A stretch of DNA of 6,286 nucleotides from Streptomycetaceae bacterium (GCA_027488165.1 JAIYCF010000063.1:1-6286); one strand, 5' to 3'. Positions 1 through 6,215 are shown, counted from the stretch's first letter. Program-made: numbers and translations. The notes: generated by a model not told the origin, from the sequence alone.

Positions 1-1
1 G

Positions 2-538
2 TTGCAAGAGCGTCTTGCCAAGCTCGCAGGTGGCGTTGCTGTAATCAAGGCCGGAGCTGCAACTGAGGTAGAACTCAAAGAGCGCAAGCACCGCATCGAA
101 GATGCAGTGCGCAACGCTAAGGCTGCAGTTGAAGAAGGCATCGTCGCCGGTGGTGGCGTCGCTCTTCTACAGGCTGCAACACAAGCATTTAAGAAGTTAA
201 AGCTAGAAGGCGAAGAAGCTGTTGGCGCGAAGATCGTAGAACTTTCGATTGAAGCACCACTAAAGCAGATCGCAATCAATGCAGGTCTTGAAGGCGGAGT
301 CGTTGTAGAGAAGGTACGTCACCTCGAAGTTGGTTTCGGACTTAACGCTGCAACTGGCGAATACGTCGACATGATCAAATCAGGAATCATTGATCCAGCT
401 AAGGTAACTCGCTCTGCTCTGCAGAACGCAGCATCAATTGCCGCGCTCTTCATTACAACAGAAGCGGTAATTACCGATAAGCCAGAGAACAAGCCGGCTG
501 CCCCAATGGGTGGCGACGGCGGCGGAATGGATTTCTAA
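2..538 (+). CDS. groL: Chaperonin GroEL (60 kDa), C-terminal third, 5' truncated by the window edge
   Basis: This is the last ~178 residues of GroEL/Hsp60, the ATP-driven double-ring chaperonin that folds cytosolic proteins with GroES. The window cuts the gene, so the first codon shown (TTG) is an internal Leu and not a start. By alignment from memory to E. coli GroEL, the fragment begins near residue 365 and covers the end of the apical domain, the second intermediate-domain segment and the second equatorial segment. Key residues are kept: the catalytic Asp (E. coli D398) at fragment residue 34 in the RIEDA motif, the nucleotide-contacting VAGGG loop at 48-52, and the Asn and Asp equivalent to N479 and D495 at 115 and 131. 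The tail is a short Gly-rich run ending GGMDF, as in the housekeeping actinobacterial GroEL, not the His-rich tail of the GroEL1 paralogue. The stop is TAA at 536-538. The next gene starts 5 nt later, so the two may be co-transcribed. Identification is near certain. Confidence 0.98.
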   Translation: MQERLAKLAGGVAVIKAGAATEVELKERKHRIEDAVRNAKAAVEEGIVAGGGVALLQAATQAFKKLKLEGEEAVGAKIVELSIEAPLKQIAINAGLEGGVVVEKVRHLEVGFGLNAATGEYVDMIKSGIIDPAKVTRSALQNAASIAALFITTEAVITDKPENKPAAPMGGDGGGMDF

Positions 539-543
539 AGTAA

Positions 544-1209
544 ATGACAATCGAATTCGACGCGCAAGAAATTGCAAGAAGCGCCGCACTTGCTGATGCT
601 GAAAAGGCATCGCAGGTCGGTAACTTCATCTCTGTCGAATTCGACGACGAAAATCGCGTCGCTAGTTATTTATTTGAAGCAGATATTCAGGGTTACAAAG
701 GTTGGCGCTGGTGCGTCACTGTTGCAAAGGTAGATGCATCAGCGCAACCAACCGTTTGTGACGTTGTTGTTCTTCCTGGTCCGGATTCACTTCTGGCTCC
801 CGAATGGATTGAATATAAAGATCGCATCCTTCCTGAAGATATTCAGCCAGGTGTAATTGTTCCAAGTGCACTCGATGACACTCGTTTAGTTCCTGGTGCA
901 AACGCTTTGGTTCAAGATGAAGATCTTGATGCAACTGAAGTTTTCGATCTTGGTTTGATGCGTCCACGAGTTCTCTCAATTGAAGGTCGCGATCAAGCAA
1001 GTAAGCGTTGGTACACCGGTGATCGTGGACCAAACACGCCGCTGGCACAGAACGCACCAAAGCCATGTGCATCATGCGGTTTCTTTATTCCAATCGCTGG
1101 TTCACTTCGCGCATCATTTGGCGTCTGCGCAAATGCGATCGCACCAGATGATGCCCGCGTAGTTTCAGTCGATCACGGCTGCGGCGCGCACTCCGAAGCC
1201 ACGCTCTAA
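544..1209 (+). CDS. DUF3027 family protein with four-cysteine C-terminal motif
   Basis: This 221-residue soluble protein belongs to DUF3027, an actinobacterial family with no established function. What is seen: a GWRW motif (53-56), an LPGPDSLLAPEW block (77-88) typical of the family, an RWYTGDRGP block near residues 155-163, and a conserved C-terminal module with Cys175, Cys178, Cys195 and Cys213 plus His211 and His216. The CxxC...C...HxCxxH spacing looks like a structural metal (probably zinc) site; that is inference. There is no signal peptide or membrane segment. The ATG lies 5 nt after the groL stop, with no clear Shine-Dalgarno sequence in the gap, so translation may be coupled to groL. 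From memory, DUF3027 genes in other actinobacteria are often found near a cold-shock protein gene and an MFS transporter, and both also lie downstream here. No terminator is obvious after it. Family call is confident; role unknown. Confidence 0.9.
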   Translation: MTIEFDAQEIARSAALADAEKASQVGNFISVEFDDENRVASYLFEADIQGYKGWRWCVTVAKVDASAQPTVCDVVVLPGPDSLLAPEWIEYKDRILPEDIQPGVIVPSALDDTRLVPGANALVQDEDLDATEVFDLGLMRPRVLSIEGRDQASKRWYTGDRGPNTPLAQNAPKPCASCGFFIPIAGSLRASFGVCANAIAPDDARVVSVDHGCGAHSEATL

Positions 1210-1262
1210 CCCTTTACCCCGCATAAATTAGGGTTCACGCCCTCTGCGCCTTGCGATAAACT

Positions 1263-1293
1263 TTGACCCTGCCCACATCCCCGTGGCTACACG
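1263..1293 (+). promoter_or_regulatory. Candidate promoter of the cold-shock gene
   Basis: In the 113-nt gap upstream of the cold-shock gene, TTGACC (1263-1268) matches five of six bases of the sigma-70/SigA -35 consensus. A weak -10 candidate lies 17-19 nt downstream within GGCTACACG (1285-1293); no good TAnnnT hexamer is present at the ideal place. A start of transcription near 1298-1300 would give a leader of only about 25 nt, too short for the long structured leader of E. coli cspA. An alternative -10, TAGGGT (1229-1234), has no convincing -35. The call is tentative. Confidence 0.35.
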
Positions 1294-1310
1294 AGTACTG
1301 AAATTCTTAT

Positions 1311-1316
1311 AAGGAG
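1311..1316 (+). promoter_or_regulatory. Strong Shine-Dalgarno site of the cold-shock gene
   Basis: AAGGAG sits 6 nt before the ATG at 1323. It is the best ribosome-binding site in the window; most neighbouring genes have weak sites or none. It fixes the start codon and suggests a highly translated gene. Confidence 0.85.
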
Positions 1317-1322
1317 AACGCC

Positions 1323-1706
1323 ATGCCTACAGGTCGCGTTAAATGGTTTAGCCTCGAAAAGGGTTTCGGATTTATCTCAAACGATGAAGGCGAAGATGTT
1401 TATCTTGCTGCATCATCACTTCCTGAAGGTGTGCCATCAGTAAAGCCTGGAACAAAGGTTGAGTTCAGCATCATCGATAGCCGTAAAGGCCCACAAGCTA
1501 TGTCGATCCATATCGTTGAAGCACCTGTTTCACTCGCCGAAAATTCACGAGTTAACAATGACGATCTAGCTGCGATGATCGAAGACACAATTAAGATTCT
1601 GGATAAAGTCGGAAATGGTTTGCGCCATGGCCGTCATCCATCTGGCACCGAAGCAGAACGCCTAGGTCGCGTTCTTCGCGGTATTGCTAGCCAACTAGAA
1701 GCGTAA
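1323..1706 (+). CDS. Long actinobacterial cold-shock-domain protein (CspB-like, 127 aa)
   Basis: An N-terminal cold-shock domain (about residues 1-66) is followed by a ~60-residue extension. The family binds single-stranded RNA or DNA and acts as an RNA chaperone or antiterminator in the cytoplasm. The VKWF start, Trp8 and the RNP1 motif KGFGFI (13-18) are intact. RNP2 is unusual: it reads DVYLAAS (25-31), where classical proteins have a VFVHFS-like sequence, so the usual His and second Phe are both Ala. The extension (about 77-127) is mostly helical-looking, with a DDLAAMIEDTIKILDKV segment and an RHGRHP turn. It resembles the C-terminal part of the long Csp proteins of Streptomyces and of mycobacterial Rv0871; short E. 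coli-type proteins of ~70 aa lack it. The start is fixed by AAGGAG at 6 nt spacing. Its TAA lies one base from the end of the convergent DUF2530 gene. Family call is firm; whether nucleic-acid binding is normal is open. Confidence 0.95.
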   Translation: MPTGRVKWFSLEKGFGFISNDEGEDVYLAASSLPEGVPSVKPGTKVEFSIIDSRKGPQAMSIHIVEAPVSLAENSRVNNDDLAAMIEDTIKILDKVGNGLRHGRHPSGTEAERLGRVLRGIASQLEA

Positions 1707-1707
1707 T

Positions 1708-1908
1708 TTAAATTCCGCTGCGTGCTGCGCGGCGCTTTGAATAACGAATACCCCATGCACCAAGGGCTGCACCTGCAACGCAGGTCCAAATCAATTTGCT
1801 CTCTGCACCTGTGATTGCAAAATATAACCCTGCAATAACCCATGCAACAGTGCCGAAAGTGATTAGAGTAACGACAGACTTTATCTCTGAATTATTGTTT
1901 GAACTCAC
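1708..1908 (-). CDS. DUF2530 family small membrane protein (66 aa, GTG start)
   Basis: The translated C-terminal region fits DUF2530, an actinobacterial family of small two-helix membrane proteins of unknown function. Two hydrophobic segments are visible, about residues 11-31 (around FGTVAWVIAGLYF) and 38-54 (IWTCVAGAALGAWGI), followed by a basic tail RYSKRRAAR; the WTCxAGxxLGxxGxxY pattern is the family hallmark. The frame stays open upstream to 2040, but that part (Cys-rich, no resemblance to the family) lies over the opposite MFS gene. I therefore place the start at the GTG at 1906-1908, giving MSSNNNSEIK before the first helix. No Shine-Dalgarno sequence precedes it, so leaderless or weak initiation is likely. 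It converges on the cold-shock gene with one base between stop codons and diverges from the MFS gene across 18 nt. The family call is good; the exact start is less sure. Confidence 0.8.
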   Translation of the reverse strand: MSSNNNSEIKSVVTLITFGTVAWVIAGLYFAITGAESKLIWTCVAGAALGAWGIRYSKRRAARSGI

Positions 1909-1909
1909 G

Positions 1910-1916
1910 AAGGAAG
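1910..1916 (+). promoter_or_regulatory. Shine-Dalgarno site of the MFS_3-type exporter gene
   Basis: AAGGAAG lies 10 nt before the ATG at 1927, slightly farther than ideal. It supports this start, which also gives the expected N terminus for the family. The site fills most of the 18-nt gap between the divergent DUF2530 and MFS genes, so the MFS promoter must lie inside the DUF2530 gene. Confidence 0.6.
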
Positions 1917-1926
1917 CATACAAGCG

Positions 1927-3195
1927 ATGGCGGTAAAAGCAGACGGAAACTGGCGTTCCTTTCGCCACCGCAATTACCGCATTCTCTTTCCGGCAAACGC
2001 TGCATCCAATATCGGAACATGGGCGCAACGCGTTGCTCAAGATTGGTTGATCCTGCAGCTAACCGATAACAGTGGAACTTATCTTGGTCTGGTAACTGCG
2101 GTGCAATTTGCACCTGTACTTTTCTTTTCACTTCACGGCGGTGCCCTTGCCGATCGTGTAAATAAACGAAAACTCTTAATTTTTACCAACTTTGTCGGCG
2201 CACTTTCATCACTTGGGCTTGGGCTACTAGTTCTTGCAGGAAATGTGCAGGTCTGGCATGTGTTTTTCTTCGCGCTAACTCTCGGTATTTCTTCAGCGCT
2301 AGATGCACCGATTCGCCAATCATTTACTTCAGAGATCGTTGGCCATTCTGATATCGCAAATGCAGTAAGCCTAAACTCAGCCAATTTCAACGCCGGGCGC
2401 CTAGTTGGCCCAGCGCTATCTGGCTTTCTGATCGCGCGCTTTGATACCGGGCCATCATTTCTAATCAATGCCGGTACTTACGTATTTGTGATTCTGGCGC
2501 TGCTTCGAATGCGCGAATCTGAATTCTTTATCTTAGAAAAGAAGGTAACTCTTGGCACGGTGCGTGAAGGCTTGGATTATGCGCTGGCTCGCCCGGATTT
2601 ATATGTAGTAATGATGGTGGTCTTCTTCGTTGCCACCTTCGGTTTAAATATGCAGATCTTTAATGCGTTAATGGCGACGATCGAATTTGGAAAAGGGCCA
2701 GCTTCCTTTGGATTATTGGGTACTTACATCGCACTTGGTTCGCTATCCGGTGCACTTTTCTCGGCGCGACTAGAAAAGCATCGCCGCACCATATTTGTAA
2801 TCAAAGCCGGAGTTGTCTTCTCGACTGCGATCTGTTTGCTTTCACTTGCTCCGACTTACACCTGGTATTCGCTCTGGTTGCCGTTCTGTGGATTTAGCGC
2901 GCTGACCATGTTGATCACCGCTAACTCATTAATTCAAGTTAACTCAGATCCAGCGATCCGCGGCCGAGTTAGCGGAATTTACTTACTTATTTTTATGGGC
3001 GGAACTCCATTTGGTTCACCGCTAATTGGCTGGCTGGCAGAAGTTTTAGGCGTTCGCCAAACGATTGCTCTTTGTGGACTTATCTCACTCGGCGCTTGCT
3101 TAACAATCTGGGTGTTATTTCACAACAAAGTTAAATTGCCGAAAGATATTTCGGTAGAAGGCGTATTACCTGCCGCCTACGATGATCAGCGCTAA
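1927..3195 (+). CDS. MFS transporter, MFS_3 / EntS-like exporter family
   Basis: This is a 422-residue, 12-helix major facilitator protein of the inner membrane. The family is made of proton-driven exporters, including the enterobactin exporter EntS and multidrug-type pumps. The N-terminal motif WRSFRHRNYRILF, followed by NIGTWAQRVAQDWLILQL (28-45), is characteristic of the MFS_3 group. Motif A is clear in the loop after helix 2: GGALADRVNKRK (71-82). DAPIRQSFTSEIV (126-138), NAGRLVGPALSG (155-166) and RGRVSGIY (345-352) also fit. The central loop, about 195-225, is short. The tail after the last helix (about 400-422) is charged. Length is normal and the frame intact. Substrate cannot be read from sequence; drug, siderophore or metabolite export are all possible. 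Its 3' end overlaps by 30 bp a possible microprotein on the other strand. The pairing with DUF2530 and DUF3027 genes looks like conserved actinobacterial synteny (from memory). Confidence 0.92.
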   Translation: MAVKADGNWRSFRHRNYRILFPANAASNIGTWAQRVAQDWLILQLTDNSGTYLGLVTAVQFAPVLFFSLHGGALADRVNKRKLLIFTNFVGALSSLGLGLLVLAGNVQVWHVFFFALTLGISSALDAPIRQSFTSEIVGHSDIANAVSLNSANFNAGRLVGPALSGFLIARFDTGPSFLINAGTYVFVILALLRMRESEFFILEKKVTLGTVREGLDYALARPDLYVVMMVVFFVATFGLNMQIFNALMATIEFGKGPASFGLLGTYIALGSLSGALFSARLEKHRRTIFVIKAGVVFSTAICLLSLAPTYTWYSLWLPFCGFSALTMLITANSLIQVNSDPAIRGRVSGIYLLIFMGGTPFGSPLIGWLAEVLGVRQTIALCGLISLGACLTIWVLFHNKVKLPKDISVEGVLPAAYDDQR

Positions 3196-3246
3196 TAATC
3201 CGATCAAAGTAATCACAGTAATCAAGCGGCGAGTGCGGTAATTCAT
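3166..3246 (-). CDS. Candidate 26-residue membrane microprotein following the MFS gene
   Basis: On the - strand an ATG (3244-3246) begins on the base right after the MFS stop codon (TAA, 3249-3247) and runs 26 codons to TAA at 3168-3166. The peptide starts MNYRTRR and continues with about 17 hydrophobic residues (LITVITLIGLLALIIVG), ending GGR. This basic-then-hydrophobic layout is that of a single transmembrane helix with its N terminus in the cytoplasm. The junction TAAATG fits translational coupling: ribosomes ending on the MFS message could restart here, though no Shine-Dalgarno sequence is present. It fills nearly all of the 51-nt gap between the two convergent MFS genes and overlaps the other one by 30 bp. 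A direct repeat AGTAATCA (3209-3216 and 3218-3225) underlies part of the helix. I do not recognise a family. Such a short frame can arise by chance; expression is unproven. Confidence 0.4.
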   Translation of the reverse strand: MNYRTRRLITVITLIGLLALIIVGGR

Positions 3247-4410
3247 TTAAATATTATTCGCACCGAGATGCTTAGACGGTGAAAGCACAACCATTAGGAA
3301 ACCTAGAGCGATAAGCACTGGAACCATTATGTAGGCGCGAGAAATACCGAAGTTATCGCCCAAGATGCCGAGCAATAGCGGAGAACAAGCAATCGCAATT
3401 CCGGCTGCAATCGAGCTCTTACCGATAGCCAGATCAGGACGGCCTTCGCTGAAGGCAACCATACGCAAGGTAAATAACGGGAACTGAACTGAGATACCAA
3501 GGCCGACAAAGAACAAGGTAACGAGACAGAGCACCAAGTTATGAGAAGACCAGAAGAGTCCGAATGCTACGAACTGCAGAGCAAGTGCGATCTTTAACTG
3601 CTCATCAGCATGGAAACGCTTTAGAACGCGACCGGCATACCAACGACCAGTACCTACACCTGTACCAAATGCAATTACTGCAAGTGTTGAAATCGCAGCG
3701 CTAGCTTCGGTGCGGTTACTGATTAACGATGCAGACCAGAAAGAGGTTGCAAACTCTGCGCTAATGGAGATGAAAAATCCCGTAAACGATAACCAGAAAC
3801 CGCGGGATAGTTTTCCGCGCTGTGGTCCATCTTCATCTGGAATATGAGAATCTGGTTCATACTTTCGTCCCTTGATAAAGAGCGCCAAGATAAATGGAAT
3901 CGTAAGCAACATTCCAACGCGCCATTGTTCGCGAACGATATTTGCAGTTGATCCGATTACAAAGTTTCCGGTAACAAAACCGGCAATAGCAACTGCGTTG
4001 ATCTGAGCAACTGCGGTATGTGAGCGTTCGGCAAAGGCATGAGATCCAGCGGTATTTACATTGTTGATTACAACTGAAATTCCCCAACCAGCGATAAGCG
4101 TTGCAATAAGAGTTAATTGAACTGGGGGAGCAAATACGAAAAATACGATACCGATTGAAAATACTGTTAAGCCGATCCAAGTTGTACTTGAGCGACCAAA
4201 ACGGTGAACTAACTTTGAATTCATTCCGCCAGCGATTATTGCGGCAACGCCCATCGCGGTTCCGTGAAGTCCGGCAACGCCAAGAGATGTTCCTTGATCT
4301 TCACGAAGCAAAGCCTGAGATGGGCCAAAACCGCCGGTAAAGAAGTTAACTGTCGCTACTTGAAGTGCGAGCAGCCAGAACTGACCGTTACGCTGAAATG
4401 TCTTTGGCAT
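3247..4410 (-). CDS. MFS transporter, MFS_1 type, in the pdxH-serC cluster
   Basis: This is a 387-residue, probably 12-helix inner-membrane transporter in two six-helix halves split by a hydrophilic loop at about 178-204 (charged, with PDEDGPQRGK). Motif A is degenerate: GGMNSKLVHRFGR (61-73) lacks the usual Asp, though the basic end is kept. The repeat in the second half (GTGRWYAGRVLKRF, about 253-266) is similar. NNVNTAGSHAFAERSHTAVAQ (about 116-136) and the general layout recall the sugar-permease/YbjJ-like branch of MFS_1; that branch assignment is weak. The ATG lies 17 nt after the serC stop with no clear Shine-Dalgarno sequence, so it is probably the last full gene of the pdxH-serC operon and coupled to serC. 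Context suggests a substrate linked to vitamin B6 or serine metabolism; that is inference only. It is not a close paralogue of the MFS protein at 1927-3195. Confidence 0.88.
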   Translation of the reverse strand: MPKTFQRNGQFWLLALQVATVNFFTGGFGPSQALLREDQGTSLGVAGLHGTAMGVAAIIAGGMNSKLVHRFGRSSTTWIGLTVFSIGIVFFVFAPPVQLTLIATLIAGWGISVVINNVNTAGSHAFAERSHTAVAQINAVAIAGFVTGNFVIGSTANIVREQWRVGMLLTIPFILALFIKGRKYEPDSHIPDEDGPQRGKLSRGFWLSFTGFFISISAEFATSFWSASLISNRTEASAAISTLAVIAFGTGVGTGRWYAGRVLKRFHADEQLKIALALQFVAFGLFWSSHNLVLCLVTLFFVGLGISVQFPLFTLRMVAFSEGRPDLAIGKSSIAAGIAIACSPLLLGILGDNFGISRAYIMVPVLIALGFLMVVLSPSKHLGANNI

Positions 4411-4427
4411 CTTTAATTTAATGAGCT

Positions 4428-5546
4428 TTACAGAGCTGCTACAACGTAATCAATTGAGGCGGTTAGCGCATCAATATCGCTTGGATCAACGGCCGGGAAC
4501 ATACCGATACGCAGTTGGTTCTTACCTAGCTTGCGATAAGGCTCAGTATCAACGATTCCGTTGGCGCGCAGCGCTGCAGCAACTGCTGTTGCATCGATTG
4601 AGTCATCGAAGTTAATTGTGCCGACAACCTTAGAACGCATTGCAGGATCTGTTACGAATGGAGTTGTGTAAGAAGTCTTTTCTGCCCATGAGTACAACTT
4701 GGCAGATGATTCAGCGCTACGACCGGCAGCAAATTTCAGACCACCGTTGGAGTTCATCCATTCGATCTGGTCGGCAAGCAACATGAAGGTAACTAGCGCT
4801 GGAGTGTTGTAAGTCTGATCAAGACGTGAGTTTTCAATTGCGATTCCGAGATCAAAGAATGCTGGCACCCAACGGCCGCTCGCCTTAATTTTTTCAGCGC
4901 GTGCAACAGCAGCAGGGCTCATTAGCGCGATCCAAAGTCCGCCATCGGATGCAAATGATTTCTGTGGTGCAAAGTAGTAAGTATCAAATTCTTTTGCATC
5001 TACATCAAGACCACCAGCTGCGCTCGTTGCATCTACTAGAACTAACGCACCATCTGTTCCGGCAGGGCGCTTAATTGGCATTGCTACACCGGTTGAAGTT
5101 TCATTGTGAGTTAGCGCGTAAACATCTACGTCAGCTTCGGCAACTGCTTGTGGGTGTGAACCAGGTTCTGCCTTAATGACCGTTGGATCGCCAAGAAATG
5201 GCGCTTCTTTTGCAGCAGCTGCAAACTTTGAAGAGAATTCTCCGAAAACTAAGTGTTGTGATTTGTTTTCAATAAGACCAAAGGTTGCGATATCCCAAAA
5301 CGCGGTAGAACCGCCGTTTCCAAGCACAACTTCATAGCCTTCTGGCAATGAGAAGAGTGAGTTAAGTCCTTCGCGAACCCGGTGAACCACGTTCTTAACT
5401 GGCTTCTGGCGATGAGAAGTTCCGAGAATCGATGCACCAGATGCGCCGAGTGCAGCAAGTGCTTCTGGGCGAATCTTTGATGGACCGCAACCAAAACGAC
5501 CATCACGTGGTTTGAGATTATCTGGGATCTTAATATCTGCGCTCAT
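4428..5546 (-). CDS. serC: Phosphoserine aminotransferase, actinobacterial type
   Basis: SerC (EC 2.6.1.52) is a PLP-dependent class V aminotransferase. It converts 3-phosphohydroxypyruvate and glutamate to O-phospho-L-serine, the second step of serine synthesis, in the cytosol. The 372-residue sequence follows the mycobacterial/streptomycete SerC closely from memory: KPRDGRFGCGPSKIRPE near the N terminus, GTSHRQKPVKN (42-52), GNGGSTAFWD (76-85), HNETSTG (147-153), VDATSAAGG (171-179), the PLP-binding Lys196 in YYFAPQKSFASDGG, QTYNTPA, VVGTINF, and IVDTEPYRKLGKNQLRIGMFP near the C terminus. Nothing essential is missing. The ATG lies 9 nt after the pdxH stop, with no convincing Shine-Dalgarno site, pointing to coupling with pdxH. 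In E. coli SerC also acts in the deoxyxylulose-dependent PLP route, but actinobacteria normally use PdxS/PdxT, so the PdxF role is probably not used here. Confidence 0.97.
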   Translation of the reverse strand: MSADIKIPDNLKPRDGRFGCGPSKIRPEALAALGASGASILGTSHRQKPVKNVVHRVREGLNSLFSLPEGYEVVLGNGGSTAFWDIATFGLIENKSQHLVFGEFSSKFAAAAKEAPFLGDPTVIKAEPGSHPQAVAEADVDVYALTHNETSTGVAMPIKRPAGTDGALVLVDATSAAGGLDVDAKEFDTYYFAPQKSFASDGGLWIALMSPAAVARAEKIKASGRWVPAFFDLGIAIENSRLDQTYNTPALVTFMLLADQIEWMNSNGGLKFAAGRSAESSAKLYSWAEKTSYTTPFVTDPAMRSKVVGTINFDDSIDATAVAAALRANGIVDTEPYRKLGKNQLRIGMFPAVDPSDIDALTASIDYVVAAL

Positions 5547-5555
5547 GGGCTAAGC

Positions 5556-6215
5556 CTAAGGGTAGTAGCGAGTTATCTCCCACTCGGTTTCGCTGTTAGC
5601 CCGCTCATAGCGCAAGCGATCGTGCAATCTTGAGTAACGCCCTTGCCAGAATTCAATGCTGATCGGTGTAACGCGATAGCCGCCCCAATGCGCCGGCTTT
5701 GGAACCACTGTTCCCTCTGGCCATTTCTCAGATGCACCTTTAAAGCGCTGTTCAAGTTCTTCGCGCGATGTAAGCGGCGCAGATTGCGCACTTGCCCACG
5801 CACCAATCTGACTAGACCAAGGACGGGTTGCAAAGTATTCGGCAGATTCACTTTCGGAAATCTTTTCGGCATAACCGCTAATTGAAACTTGTCGTTCCAT
5901 CGCATACCAAGGAAATAAAAGTGTGACTTGCGAATTAATTTCAATTGCTTGTGCTTTACGTGATGAGTAATTGGTAAAGAAGGTAAAGCCACCTTGCGAG
6001 ATATCTTTCAACAAGACGGTGCGCGTTGAAATATGTTCTGAACCATCAAGAGTTGAAAGCACCGTCGCGTTGGCTTCGACGATGACGGCATTTGCCGCAG
6101 CCTCATGGAGCCAAGTATTGAAAGCGGCGAACGGATCGGCAGGTAAATTCTCGAGTCCGACCTCGCCGTAAGAACGGCGCATGGCACGGATCGCTTCACG
6201 GTCGAGTTCGCTCAT
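5556..6215 (-). CDS. pdxH: Pyridoxamine/pyridoxine 5'-phosphate oxidase
   Basis: PdxH (EC 1.4.3.5) is an FMN-dependent dimeric oxidase that turns PNP or PMP into PLP with O2, the last step of salvage. Motifs run in the expected order (numbering from the ATG at 6215): MRRSY near 12-16 and NLPADP (23-28) of the substrate-lid region, FMN-binding RTVLLK (65-70), FFTNYSSRKA (79-88), LLFPWYAMERQV with ERQ at 107-109, SQIGAWAS (135-142), WGGYRV (177-182), IEFWQGR, and substrate-binding RLHDR (196-200). The enzyme looks complete and active, of the classical E. coli type. The start is ambiguous: a GTG at 6239 adds eight residues, but the ATG at 6215 gives a normal N terminus and has GTGAGG 12 nt upstream, so I prefer it (219 aa). 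It is the first gene of a likely pdxH-serC-MFS operon, next to a gene that uses the PLP it makes. Confidence 0.95.
   Translation of the reverse strand: MSELDREAIRAMRRSYGEVGLENLPADPFAAFNTWLHEAAANAVIVEANATVLSTLDGSEHISTRTVLLKDISQGGFTFFTNYSSRKAQAIEINSQVTLLFPWYAMERQVSISGYAEKISESESAEYFATRPWSSQIGAWASAQSAPLTSREELEQRFKGASEKWPEGTVVPKPAHWGGYRVTPISIEFWQGRYSRLHDRLRYERANSETEWEITRYYP

Noticed and set aside
551..646. 12-bp direct repeat TCGAATTCGACG at 551-562 and 635-646
   Set aside because: Both copies are in the reading frame of DUF3027 and encode similar acidic stretches (IEFDA, VEFDD); too short and isolated to be a regulatory or mobile repeat.
716..1075. 119-codon open frame on the - strand inside the DUF3027 gene
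   Set aside because: Low-complexity His/Leu/Gln-rich translation with no family resemblance, fully inside a well-supported + strand gene. It is a shadow of codon bias.
1230..1243. AGGG-TTCACG-CCCT inverted repeat after the DUF3027 gene as a terminator
   Set aside because: The stem is only 4 bp and no T-run follows; it is as likely to be chance.
1210..1322. Long structured cold-shock leader (cspA-type thermosensor) upstream of the cold-shock gene
   Set aside because: The gap is only 113 nt, the best promoter leaves ~25 nt of leader, and no extended pairing or cold-box sequence is visible.
1909..2040. Upstream extension of the DUF2530 frame (MSNALRPCSDIGCSVCRKEN...) with three cysteines
   Set aside because: It lies over the conserved N-terminal coding region of the opposite MFS gene and does not resemble DUF2530; the GTG at 1908 gives a family-like protein.
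3209..3225. AGTAATCA direct repeat between the convergent MFS genes as an operator or recombination site
   Set aside because: Two 8-bp copies one base apart are explained by the I-T-V-I-T pattern of the candidate microprotein or by chance; no further copies are seen.
5549..5557. GGCTAAGCC small palindrome between pdxH and serC
   Set aside because: The 4-bp stem is too small for a terminator or clear operator, and the genes appear to be co-transcribed.
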